From Butyrivibrio sp. LC3010 (GTDB lineage: Bacteria; Bacillota; Clostridia; Lachnospirales; Lachnospiraceae): a DNA stretch of 45,542 nt. The translations under genes were made by a program, and so were the position numbers. A model generated the notes under the pieces. That model saw only the letters and a program-made list of their open reading frames with translations. It was not told the DNA's origin and did not search any database. Below are positions 1 through 7,494 of the stretch, in pieces. The stretch is from positions 1 to 45,542 of the forward strand of contig NZ_AUJU01000029.1 in assembly GCF_000424385.1 (NCBI RefSeq). The letters are read 5' to 3'. Numbering within the stretch: position 1 is the first letter of the stretch; each line of letters opens with the position of its first letter.

Positions 1-69
1 AACTGCTACACTGCTGCAAACGACGGAGAAAATCTGATTGTTCTTGAGTTCTTCGCCGTCGGTGATTAA
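1..69 (+). CDS. C-terminal end of an unidentified protein (cut by window edge)
   Basis: Frame 1 is open from the first base to a TAA at 67-69. It gives about 22 residues ending LEFFAVGD. No start is visible and the fragment is too short to assign a family. It runs convergently towards the LacI-type gene. The stretch 70-184 between them holds only a weak inverted repeat near 101-117 (GGTGGC with GCTACC) and no clear uridine-rich terminator. It could be chance open frame. Confidence 0.3.
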   Translation, partial: NCYTAANDGENLIVLEFFAVGD

Positions 70-184
70 CCGTCAGCAGTTATTTTTTGTGCTGTCAAGG
101 GTGGCGTCCGGCTACCTCAATCTAAATATCTGCATTTTTCAAGGTTCATCTGAGCCTATTTTTTTGACCCAGTTTTTTCATAGA

Positions 185-1081
185 TTATTTGACACTATCT
201 ATTATGTTAATAAGAGCCTGGCCGGCAAGGAAACCGCGCTCATAGTCAGGGACATTCACAGTTGTAAGACCAAGATATCTGGAGATTATGATGTCATCAA
301 AACCGCAGACCGCGATATCATCGGGAATTCTTATGCCATTATCCTGAAATTTTCTTATGGCGCCGATTGCCATCATATCATTGGCGCAGACAAGAACCTG
401 GGGCATACGCTCCTGAAGCATTATAAGTCTTGCAGCCTGGGCACCGCCCTGTTCATGCCAGTCTCCTTCATATAAATCATTTCTGCTAAAGGGAATGTCA
501 TTTTCCTTTAGTATATCTCTGAAAGCTCTGTAGCGTTCCTTGGAGTCTGTGGTATCATGTCCCTTCAAAAATGCGAACTTCTCGTAACCCTTTTCAACAA
601 GTCTCTCCATGAGCTGACGCTCACCTTCGTAGTTGCTGACGAGAATGCTTTTTATCATCTGATGACTGAGCTCTCTGTCAAGGGTGATCACAGGTATATG
701 CTTGTTTGCAATGCTTATGATAGTGGAGTCATCTGTGTGTGAATCAATTACGATCACACCACAGATACTGTCATTATTTGCATAATGTATCAAGTCATTG
801 GCAGTACACACAAGTAAATGGTAATCTCTCTTACTGGCATAGTCGTTGATGCCGTGGAGAATATCAAGGTAGAAGAGTGTGTCAAAATCACTGAAGTTTA
901 CAATTATGGTCTTACGCCTTTGTTCTGCATTCTGGGTTTTATGCTCATAAGAAAGCTCTTCTGCGATCTTCAGTACTTTTTCTCTTGTCCTTTGTCCCAC
1001 GTTTTTTCTGTTGTTTAAGACATTTGATACGGTCGACATTGAAACTCCGGCTTTTTTTGCTATATCTGCTATTCCTACCAT
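185..1081 (-). CDS. LacI-family transcriptional repressor, short form
   Basis: A DNA-binding regulator of sugar genes, probably acting on the divergent sugar-binding-protein operon. The N-terminal helix-turn-helix is clear (IADIAKKAGVSMSTVSNVLN, residues 4-23). A periplasmic-binding-protein-like effector domain follows, with a typical CGFDDIIISRYLGLTTV stretch near the C-terminus. At 298 aa it is shorter than the usual 330-340. The hinge that normally carries an AR-L helix reads KTQNAEQRRK, and the usual final strand (LPTELIVRES-like) is missing because TAA comes right after IIDSVK. The start has a GAGGTG ribosome site a few bases upstream. The effector is probably a glucose disaccharide or phosphate ester, by context only. 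The family call is firm; whether the protein is fully functional is not. Confidence 0.9.
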   Translation of the reverse strand: MVGIADIAKKAGVSMSTVSNVLNNRKNVGQRTREKVLKIAEELSYEHKTQNAEQRRKTIIVNFSDFDTLFYLDILHGINDYASKRDYHLLVCTANDLIHYANNDSICGVIVIDSHTDDSTIISIANKHIPVITLDRELSHQMIKSILVSNYEGERQLMERLVEKGYEKFAFLKGHDTTDSKERYRAFRDILKENDIPFSRNDLYEGDWHEQGGAQAARLIMLQERMPQVLVCANDMMAIGAIRKFQDNGIRIPDDIAVCGFDDIIISRYLGLTTVNVPDYERGFLAGQALINIIDSVK

Positions 1082-1178
1082 AATTCACCTCATGCAATTA
1101 GTCCTGCTGTCTTTAAATACTCCGACTTTTACCTTATAAAAACTGACTTTATACTGATATTTTAAATAATTTATGTAA

Positions 1179-1194
1179 AAAATGGATCCATTTT
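1179..1194. promoter_or_regulatory. Perfect 16-bp palindrome, possible repressor operator
   Basis: AAAATGGATCCATTTT is self-complementary and lies in the 310-bp region between the repressor and the sugar-binding-protein gene. LacI-family operators are palindromes of this size, but this one lacks the common central CG. A second inverted repeat, GTGCGT at 1328-1333 with ACGCAC at 1354-1359, lies in the likely 5' leader. Confidence 0.35.
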
Positions 1195-1275
1195 AATAAA
1201 ATTTTTATCATTTTAGTAAATTAGTGATAATGCCTCATCAAAATCCACATAAGAGGATGTATGTTTTGTGGATTG

Positions 1276-1306
1276 TTGACAAAATTTAATTGCATTATTG
1301 CACTAT
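1276..1306 (+). promoter_or_regulatory. Candidate promoter of the phosphorylase operon
   Basis: A perfect -35 hexamer TTGACA is at 1276-1281. The best -10 is weak: CACTAT at 1301-1306 with a 19-bp spacer, or TTTAAT closer in. The leader then runs about 80 nt to the GGAGGA ribosome site at 1378-1383. The -35 is convincing; the -10 is not fixed. Confidence 0.4.
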
Positions 1307-1391
1307 TTTTGGTAAAGCATCTACCATGTGCGTATAAAGAAGGTTATGCGGAAACGCACTTTATTAGAGCAAAAAACGGAGGATAAATTCA

Positions 1392-2756
1392 ATGAAAAAG
1401 AGAGTAATCAAAAGTTTACTTGTTACGGTAACTTCACTTTCAATGATACTTGCAGGATGTGGTGGCGGAGCTGCCAATAATTCGGCAGGAAGCTCTGAAA
1501 GTACAGCTTCTTCTGAGGCAACAGAAAGTGCTGAGGCTACAGAGAGTAAGTCATCAGGAAGCGGTGACACCATAAGACTTGTTAATAACAAGGCCGAGAT
1601 ACAGGAAGGTCTTCAGAAGCTGGTTGCAAAATATCAGGAAGAGACAGGTGTTACGGTTGAGATAGATACAATCGGTGGCGGTCAGGATACACAGGCCGTT
1701 TTGAAGAATTATTACCAGGCAGATAACATGCCTGACATCTTCGTATTCGAAGGTGATACACATTATGACACATGGCAGGATGTTCTTGTAGATCTCACAG
1801 GAGAGAAGTGGACAGAGGATACAGAAGCTGAGTATGTACATGATGGCAAGGTTTACGGATTCCCTACAACCACAGAGGCTATTGGACTTACCTACAACGC
1901 ATCAATTCTTGAGGCTGCAGGCGTTGATCCCAAATCAATCACAGGACCTGACAGCATGAGAGCTGCTTTTGAAGCTATTGATGCTAAGAAGGATGAGCTT
2001 GGTCTTACATCTGTTGTCGGATATTACACAGAGGCATCTAACCTTTGGTGGACAGCAGGTCAGCACCTCCTTGGAACATACCTTGATTCAGGTCTTTCAA
2101 GAGATGATACAACTTATCTCGATATGATAAATGATGGAGGAAAACTTGATCCTGATCGTATTGCAGCATTTGCAAATATGGTTGCACTTTTCAATGAGTA
2201 CACAGATCCTTCAGGTGTATCAGGAACATATGATGAGCAGGTTGCAGGCTTTGCACAGGGCAAATATGCATTTGTAACACAGGGTTCATGGATTGGTGCA
2301 TCTCTTACAGGACAGTATGCAGATTTTTATAAAGAAGCAGGAAACTTTGAAGTAGGCATGATTCCCTACGCATTCATCGAGGGACAGGATACTATCCAGA
2401 CAAATTCACCTAACTGGTGGGGACTTTACAACGGCGGAAATGTAGATGCAGCTAAGGCATTCATCCAGTGGTGTTCTGAAAATGATGGTGGCCAGGAGAT
2501 TCTTGCCAAGGATTGCGGATGTATTTCACCTTATAAATCATCAACACATATGGCTGACGACCCGTTTGCAGATACAATCAAGAATTACTCGGCTGACGGA
2601 AAGACAAGTGCATGGCACTGGCAGGGCTGGAAGGCAGGACTTGCTCAGAATGTTACCTGTGTAATCTTCCAGGATTTTGCAAAGGGATCTATCAAGACAC
2701 CCGAAGAATTTGTTTCAACATTGCAGAAGGCAATAGAGGGATATTATGCGCAGTAA
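1392..2756 (+). CDS. Extracellular sugar-binding lipoprotein (family 1 solute-binding protein)
   Basis: A 454-aa substrate-binding component of a carbohydrate ABC importer, anchored outside the cell membrane. The signal peptide ends in a lipobox LAGC with Cys23, followed by a Ser/Ala/Glu-rich linker to about residue 60. The rest has the MalE-like pattern: a conserved DIFVFEGDTH region, GFPTTTEAIGLTYN, then AFVTQGSW. Aromatic residues (NLWWT, NWWG, WHWQGW) could stack on a sugar. GGAGGA lies 8 nt before the ATG. The stop overlaps the start of the phosphorylase gene by 11 nt, so the two are co-translated and the ligand is probably the phosphorylase substrate, an alpha-linked glucose disaccharide. 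No MalF/MalG permease genes are in the window, which is unusual. Confidence 0.9.
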   Translation: MKKRVIKSLLVTVTSLSMILAGCGGGAANNSAGSSESTASSEATESAEATESKSSGSGDTIRLVNNKAEIQEGLQKLVAKYQEETGVTVEIDTIGGGQDTQAVLKNYYQADNMPDIFVFEGDTHYDTWQDVLVDLTGEKWTEDTEAEYVHDGKVYGFPTTTEAIGLTYNASILEAAGVDPKSITGPDSMRAAFEAIDAKKDELGLTSVVGYYTEASNLWWTAGQHLLGTYLDSGLSRDDTTYLDMINDGGKLDPDRIAAFANMVALFNEYTDPSGVSGTYDEQVAGFAQGKYAFVTQGSWIGASLTGQYADFYKEAGNFEVGMIPYAFIEGQDTIQTNSPNWWGLYNGGNVDAAKAFIQWCSENDGGQEILAKDCGCISPYKSSTHMADDPFADTIKNYSADGKTSAWHWQGWKAGLAQNVTCVIFQDFAKGSIKTPEEFVSTLQKAIEGYYAQ

Positions 2757-5070
2757 TCGTATCATTACAAAAAAACAGAGTTTTGACAAAGCAGAGTTAA
2801 GGCTTAATGAAACACTTTTTTGCAATGCCAACGGATATATTGGGGTTAGGGGCACACTTGAGGAGGGTGTGCCCGATTTTATCTCAACAATGCGTGGAAT
2901 GTACCTTGGCGGAGTATATGAGATCATTCCCATGAAGCAGGCAGAGAGTCTGTGCAATCTCATTGAAAAGAAGCAGACTATGCTGAACGTGGCAGATACC
3001 CAGACAATATATCTTTGCGTAAACGGTGAGAAGTTTGATATTCAGAGTACTCAGGCGGATTGCGACAGAATCCTGAATATGGATGAGGGCTACACATTAA
3101 GGACACTGGCATGGAAGGATAAAGATTCCAATAGATATGAGGCGTCCATAAAAAGAGTTGCTCATTTTGAGCATCCTAATCTTTTCACTATAGAGTACAG
3201 AGTCAGATCTTTGGACCGTGATGCAGAGATATTGTTTGATTCAAGGCATATTGCAGATGTCAAAAACTATTCAGATCCTGATGATCCAAGGCTGGCAGAT
3301 GAGAGCGAAGCTTATCTTGAGGCTGTGATGAGCGAGATGACGGAAAACAGTTCTATTATGCTTGCAAAAACCAAGGTCAGTGGTATCTCAATAGCTTCTG
3401 CAGTTGGACACAAGCTTTTAACAGCAGATGAAAAAGGCAATCTGAAGAAAATTGAAATAAATGGCGATCAGATAGACCGTATCAAAAACGGCGAGATCCG
3501 TGGAAACTTCAGAGTTCATATTGAAAAGGGCCAGGAGGCAGTTTATGTAAAATACACTGTATTTGCTGACTCTATCAGGGAAAGTGACCCCAAGAATAAA
3601 AGCCGTGAAATTCTGTGCGAAGTTATGGGAAAAGAGCTTTCAGAACTTTATAAGGCGCAGAAGGATGTGCTCACAGGTTTCTGGCAAAGAGCTGATATGG
3701 AGATCCAGGGGGATGATGAGCTTGATCTTGCCATGTGCTTTAACATGTATCAGCTTTTCCAGTCATCACCCAGAATGGATAAGGTCAGCATGGCTGCCAA
3801 GGGGCTTTCCGGCGAAGGCTATGAGGGTCACTACTTCTGGGATACGGAGATGTATGCCCTTCCGTTTTTCATTCTGACAGATACAGAGCTTGCAAGGAGA
3901 ATTCTTGCCTTTAGATATGAGACCCTGGATAAAGCAAGAGAAAATGCGGGACTTCTGGGACATAAAAAGGGTGCCCTTTATCCTTGGAGAACCATAACAG
4001 GTGAGGAGTGCTCCGGATATTTTCCCAGTGGAACAGCTGCATATCATATAAACGGAGCGATTTCCAATGCAGTTATATCCTACTACCTGGCAACAGGAGA
4101 TACTGACTATCTCTTGTCAGAAGGTGAGGAGATTCTTCTTGAGATTGCAAGGTTATGGCTTGATACCGGTAACTACGACAGAGATGGAAAATTTGTAATA
4201 AATGAAGTGACAGGTCCCGACGAGTACACCTGTATGACAGATAACAATTTCTATACCAATTGCTGTGCTGCGCATGGGATGAAATGGGCTGTAAAGATTT
4301 TCAGGGAGCTTGGAAACAGAGACGAGATGAAAGCACTTTCTGAAAAGCTGGGTATAGATGACGATGAGATAGAAAAGATTAGTGAAGCTGCAGAAAAAAT
4401 GTATCTTCCTTATGATGAGAAATTCGGAATATCTCCACAGGATGACTCTTTTTTGCAAAAGCCTGTATGGGATCTGGAAAATACACCAAAAGAAGAGTTT
4501 CCGCTTCTTTTGCATTATCATCCGCTTCATCTTTACAGGTACCAGGTTTGTAAGCAGGCAGATACGGTACTTGCGCACTTTTTATACCCTGACAGCGCAG
4601 ATAAAGAGACCATGGAGAAGAGCTTCAGGTATTACGAGAAGATAACGACACATGATTCTTCATTGTCCACATGCGTTTTCTCGATGCAGGCTTCAAGATT
4701 GGGACTTTATGATGAGGCTGAAAAGTATTTCGGCGATTCGGCAAAGCTCGATCTTTACAACAGACATGGAAATTCCGGAGACGGAGTTCATACAGCAAAC
4801 ATGGGCGGCGCGTATATGGCCATCGTTTATGGCTTTGCCGGAATAAGGATCAATGAGGATGGTCTTAGCGTGGATCCGTTCCTGCCAAAGAGCTTTAAGG
4901 GTTACAGCTTTAACTTCTGCTATAGAGGAAGGAGTCTGAGAGTTGAGGTTAAGAGTGGTGAAGCAAGTCTAAAGCTCCTGGATGGCGAAAAAATTGATTT
5001 TTGTCATAATGGCGATAAATATAGTTTGAATTCAGTAGGAGCTGTAAGCACATGGAAATTAAAGCAGTAA
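2746..5070 (+). CDS. GH65 disaccharide phosphorylase (maltose/kojibiose/nigerose/trehalose type)
   Basis: A 774-aa cytoplasmic inverting glycoside phosphorylase. It cleaves an alpha-linked glucose disaccharide with phosphate to give beta-glucose 1-phosphate and glucose. The N-terminal beta-sandwich includes NGYIGVRGTLEEG. The (alpha/alpha)6 barrel carries the GH65 signature FVINEVTGPDEYT, where Glu487 is the expected general acid. GHYFWDTEMYALPFF and a C-terminal HTANMGGAYMAIVYGFAG also match the family. Length is normal. The ATG lies inside the end of the binding-protein gene, and the downstream beta-phosphoglucomutase overlaps by 19 nt, which supports beta-glucose 1-phosphate as product. 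The exact disaccharide cannot be told by eye; the linkage-determining loops would need alignment with characterised members. Confidence 0.92.
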   Translation: MRSNRIITKKQSFDKAELRLNETLFCNANGYIGVRGTLEEGVPDFISTMRGMYLGGVYEIIPMKQAESLCNLIEKKQTMLNVADTQTIYLCVNGEKFDIQSTQADCDRILNMDEGYTLRTLAWKDKDSNRYEASIKRVAHFEHPNLFTIEYRVRSLDRDAEILFDSRHIADVKNYSDPDDPRLADESEAYLEAVMSEMTENSSIMLAKTKVSGISIASAVGHKLLTADEKGNLKKIEINGDQIDRIKNGEIRGNFRVHIEKGQEAVYVKYTVFADSIRESDPKNKSREILCEVMGKELSELYKAQKDVLTGFWQRADMEIQGDDELDLAMCFNMYQLFQSSPRMDKVSMAAKGLSGEGYEGHYFWDTEMYALPFFILTDTELARRILAFRYETLDKARENAGLLGHKKGALYPWRTITGEECSGYFPSGTAAYHINGAISNAVISYYLATGDTDYLLSEGEEILLEIARLWLDTGNYDRDGKFVINEVTGPDEYTCMTDNNFYTNCCAAHGMKWAVKIFRELGNRDEMKALSEKLGIDDDEIEKISEAAEKMYLPYDEKFGISPQDDSFLQKPVWDLENTPKEEFPLLLHYHPLHLYRYQVCKQADTVLAHFLYPDSADKETMEKSFRYYEKITTHDSSLSTCVFSMQASRLGLYDEAEKYFGDSAKLDLYNRHGNSGDGVHTANMGGAYMAIVYGFAGIRINEDGLSVDPFLPKSFKGYSFNFCYRGRSLRVEVKSGEASLKLLDGEKIDFCHNGDKYSLNSVGAVSTWKLKQ

Positions 5071-5690
5071 TTTTTGATTTGGATGGGGTTCTTGTTTTTA
5101 CTGATAAATATCACTTTCTTGCCTGGAAGCAGATTGCAAATGAGCTGGGAATTGATTTTACGGAAAAAGACAATGACAGATTAAGGGGCGTAAGCAGAGC
5201 AGACAGCCTTGAGATCATACTGGAAAAATATCAGGGCGAGGAGCTTTCCAAAGATGATAAGGAAGCACTCCTTAAGAAAAAGAATGACATCTATGTGGAG
5301 CAGTTAAAGCAGATGAGTCCTGCTGATGTGACAAGTGATGTCAGAGATACCCTGAAGGCGCTCCGTGACAGAGGTATAAAAGTAGCGGTTGGATCATCAA
5401 GTAAGAACACTGCATACATATTGGAGAGAACGGATCTTACAAGCTGTTTTGATGCGGTGGCTGATGGAACACATATCACACGCTCAAAGCCTGACCCGGA
5501 GGTGTTCTTAAAGGCAGCAGAGTTTGTTTCTGAGGATCCTGCATATTGTCTTGTTGTTGAAGATGCCGATGCGGGAATAGATGCAGCAATAGCTGCAGGC
5601 ATGCACAGCGCAGCAATCGGAGCTGCTACAAGGAGTAACAGGGCAGAAATTAATATCGACTCTGTTAAAGATATCCTTAACATACTGTAG
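5052..5690 (+). CDS. pgmB: Beta-phosphoglucomutase (HAD superfamily)
   Basis: A 212-aa enzyme converting beta-glucose 1-phosphate to glucose 6-phosphate through a beta-glucose 1,6-bisphosphate intermediate, feeding glycolysis. All HAD motifs are present: FDLDGVLVFTDKYH with nucleophile Asp9 and acid/base Asp11, GSSSKN (motif II), RSKPDPEVF with the motif III lysine, and VVEDADAGIDAA (motif IV acids). The cap has the RGVSRADSLE substrate loop typical of beta-PGM. The start overlaps the end of the GH65 gene by 19 nt. It is the last gene of the three-gene operon. No strong hairpin terminator follows, so read-through into the 61-aa gene is possible. Confidence 0.93.
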   Translation: MEIKAVIFDLDGVLVFTDKYHFLAWKQIANELGIDFTEKDNDRLRGVSRADSLEIILEKYQGEELSKDDKEALLKKKNDIYVEQLKQMSPADVTSDVRDTLKALRDRGIKVAVGSSSKNTAYILERTDLTSCFDAVADGTHITRSKPDPEVFLKAAEFVSEDPAYCLVVEDADAGIDAAIAAGMHSAAIGAATRSNRAEINIDSVKDILNIL

Positions 5691-5744
5691 AGAGAAATTA
5701 TAAATTTTTTCCATATTGTTTATATAATTTTTAGATATATGTAG

Positions 5745-5854
5745 TATACTCGTTTTCAATAGGTACAAAATCTTGTGGCTATGGGGGCTGGTTATTGTTG
5801 TTGCACGTCATTTGTGCGCTTACAGTATCCGTATCTGATAGTTGGAAATCAGAT
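5745..5854 (+). promoter_or_regulatory. -10 element and structured leader of the 61-aa gene
   Basis: TATACT at 5745-5750 is a plausible -10; no good -35 stands at 17 bp. The untranslated stretch of about 130 nt that follows contains a perfect 7-bp hairpin, ATCTGAT (5833-5839) with ATCAGAT (5848-5854), just upstream of the GGAGGAGG ribosome site. Confidence 0.3.
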
Positions 5855-5884
5855 AAATGGGCACTTATGGAGGAGGATTTTACT

Positions 5885-6070
5885 ATGAGTGATAACACAT
5901 ATATTACTAAAGATTATATTGGGAAAGATACTCCTAAGATTATAGATGCAGTTCGTTTTAACAACCGTTATATTGACAGTGACACATTTAAAGAGAAAGC
6001 AGCCGGCATAATATCAGGTCTTATGATATTAGCAGGTATAGTTGCTTTCTCTTTTTTGATCCTTACTTAA
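5885..6070 (+). CDS. Small single-pass membrane protein, unknown function
   Basis: A 61-aa protein beginning MSDNTYITKDYIGK. The ATG at 5885 is chosen because a strong GGAGGAGG lies 7-14 nt upstream; a longer frame from 5795 has no ribosome site. The first 43 residues are polar. The last 18 or so form one hydrophobic helix (IISGLMILAGIVAFSFLIL), so it is likely tail-anchored with the N-terminus in the cytoplasm. No family is recognised. It is the first coding unit after the phosphorylase operon and may be transcribed alone from the candidate -10 at 5745. Confidence 0.65.
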   Translation: MSDNTYITKDYIGKDTPKIIDAVRFNNRYIDSDTFKEKAAGIISGLMILAGIVAFSFLILT

Positions 6071-6215
6071 TAGGCTTTAAAAAGCACATTTTTTCTGTAT
6101 TATTGTCTGATGTCTGTGAGGCTTTATAGTAAGCGGCAGATTTATCTGACGCTTATTATAGAAGGATTTGGAAAATTAAAATAGGTATCCGGATTAATAA
6201 TTGATAACAATTTAA

Positions 6216-6243
6216 TTGCAATTACATTTGGATGTGTTATAAT
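6216..6243 (+). promoter_or_regulatory. Promoter for the 82-aa gene and its leader
   Basis: TTGCAA (6216-6221) and TATAAT (6238-6243) are separated by 16 bp. A TG one base before the -10 makes it an extended -10. Transcription should start near 6250, leaving about 180 nt of leader before the GTG start at 6431. Confidence 0.65.
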
Positions 6244-6297
6244 TGATACTTAATTAAAACAGAGCGAAGGCGTTTTAGAAATTCGCTGAAAATAAGA

Positions 6298-6366
6298 ATG
6301 AGCCTGACAGATGTGACTTTATATATGAAGAAGTGTCTTAAAAATCATATTGCAAAAGACTCCTAA
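6298..6366 (+). CDS. Possible 22-codon leader peptide
   Basis: ATG at 6298 opens a 22-codon frame (MSLTDVTLYMKKCLK, then NHIAKDS) that ends with TAA at 6364-6366. The stop lies inside the 5' arm (6360-6368) of a hairpin whose 3' arm contains the ribosome site of the next gene. This is the arrangement expected of a translational attenuator. There is no good Shine-Dalgarno before the ATG, so translation is uncertain. Confidence 0.3.
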   Translation: MSLTDVTLYMKKCLKNHIAKDS

Positions 6367-6424
6367 AAAGATGTAAAATAGCGAATGCTCGCCAAAATGA
6401 AGGCGAAAATGTGAGTTTTAGGAG
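6360..6424 (+). promoter_or_regulatory. Leader hairpin sequestering the ribosome site of the 82-aa gene
   Basis: CTCCTAAAA (6360-6368) is perfectly complementary to TTTTAGGAG (6416-6424), and the second arm carries part of the GGAGG ribosome site. Inside the loop, CGCC (6390-6393) can pair with GGCG (6402-6405), or GCGA with TCGC, in alternative ways. An upstream TTTTAG near 6273 can compete for the same CTAAAA. It could be a riboswitch, an attenuator or a thermosensor; the ligand is unknown. Confidence 0.5.
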
Positions 6425-6430
6425 GGAATT

Positions 6431-6679
6431 GTGACAAAGGACGAATTTTATAAGATTCTTCTTGAAGAAGGCTTTACATGTGAGAAGGATGGACAATATC
6501 CGTCAGTAGTATGTGAAGCAAGTGAGGTGAGAAAGACTGCAAAAAAGATCAGGGAAATTGCTAAAGAGAAGGGTTATTCATCTTCTTTTGCAATCAGACG
6601 TTTTCATGAAGGAATGGAGCTGGTTTCACTTGCAGAACCAATACCCATGGCCCGGATTGAACAGGACGCAACTGCCTGA
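6431..6679 (+). CDS. 82-aa protein of unknown function
   Basis: It starts with GTG 5 nt after TTAGGAGGG, an unusually strong ribosome site. The predicted protein begins MTKDEFYKILLEEGF and is charged and soluble. One predicted helix (SEVRKTAKKIREIAKEKGY) is followed by SSFAIRRFHEGMELVSL, which could be a small alpha/beta fold. No signal peptide, membrane segment or known motif is seen. It is monocistronic: its own promoter is at 6216-6243 and a terminator at 6746-6795. The structured leader suggests that translation is controlled. Function is not recognised. Confidence 0.75.
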   Translation: MTKDEFYKILLEEGFTCEKDGQYPSVVCEASEVRKTAKKIREIAKEKGYSSSFAIRRFHEGMELVSLAEPIPMARIEQDATA

Positions 6680-6745
6680 TAAGTAGATTAAATGATATAA
6701 AGAGTCCTGAATTTATGAGTGAATTCAGAAGTCAATGATAATTAG

Positions 6746-6795
6746 AAACGCCGGAATTCTCTGTAATATGAAACAGAAGACTCCGGTGTTTCTTT
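6746..6795 (+). terminator. Rho-independent terminator
   Basis: AAACGCCGGA (6746-6755) pairs with TCCGGTGTTT (6782-6791) with one G-U pair. The loop contains a second CTG/CAG pairing, and CTTT follows. It ends the transcript of the 82-aa gene. Confidence 0.7.
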
Positions 6796-6869
6796 ACGTT
6801 ATAATAATAAAAAAACCACTTTAAAGTGATTAGATTTAATTATGGAAGGAATTTTACGAGGAATTTAGA

Positions 6870-7475
6870 ATGAAGTTTTATGTAGATTTTGATGACTGTC
6901 TGTGCGAGACAGCTAAGGCATTTACTGTGATTGCAGATAATCTTTTTGGAAAAACTGTTCCCTATGAGAGCATGTCTTCTTTTAATCTTCAGGAGTCATT
7001 TCACTTAAAGGATGATGAATATGAAGAGATGATGATTGAAGGACACAAACCGGAAATGCTTATATCATTTGAGGAGACTCCCGGGGCTTCAAAAACGCTC
7101 AATGATTTTATCGACGCAGGGCATGATGTAAAGATTATTACAGGCCGTCCGTCAGTTGCCTATGAGGCATCACGCATATGGCTTGATCAGCACGGATTAG
7201 ACAGAGCAGAGCTTTTCTGCCTTAACAAGTACGGTAGAGATTCTTTCATAAAAAATGGAGAATTCAATCTGGAGCTTGAGGACTACTATAAGATGAAGTT
7301 TGATTTTGCCATAGAAGATTCACCCATGGCATTCAAATTTTTTAATCACATGCCGGAGCTGAAGGTTATGGTTTTTGACAGACCCTGGAATAAACAGGCA
7401 AGCTTCCCCGGAAGCAATTATCACCGCTGTATGGACTGGGAAATGATCAGAGAGAAGGTAAGATCGGTTAACTAA
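6870..7475 (+). CDS. HAD-family 5'-nucleotidase, NT5C-like
   Basis: A 201-aa cytoplasmic phosphatase resembling the cytosolic-type 5'(3')-deoxyribonucleotidase family (NT5C), which removes phosphate from (deoxy)nucleoside monophosphates. The N-terminus VDFDDCLCET carries the DxD motif (Asp6 and Asp8), and KIITGRPS is the motif II region. KMKFDFAIEDSPMAF supplies the motif III lysine and motif IV acids. Length fits the family. An AGGA site precedes the ATG by about 8 nt. The next gene starts 20 nt after the stop, so the two are probably co-transcribed. Substrate specificity is unknown; some bacterial relatives have untested roles. Confidence 0.8.
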   Translation: MKFYVDFDDCLCETAKAFTVIADNLFGKTVPYESMSSFNLQESFHLKDDEYEEMMIEGHKPEMLISFEETPGASKTLNDFIDAGHDVKIITGRPSVAYEASRIWLDQHGLDRAELFCLNKYGRDSFIKNGEFNLELEDYYKMKFDFAIEDSPMAFKFFNHMPELKVMVFDRPWNKQASFPGSNYHRCMDWEMIREKVRSVN

Positions 7476-7494
7476 AGTTGGAGGGATGAAGCGA

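Noticed and set aside
38..475. Plus-strand 145-codon frame opposite the LacI gene
   Set aside because: It overlaps a well-supported minus-strand gene, has no ribosome site and no family features.
2612..2800. Frame-shifted short frames over the end of the sugar-binding protein gene
   Set aside because: The binding protein and phosphorylase frames are continuous and explain the sequence; no evidence of a frameshift.
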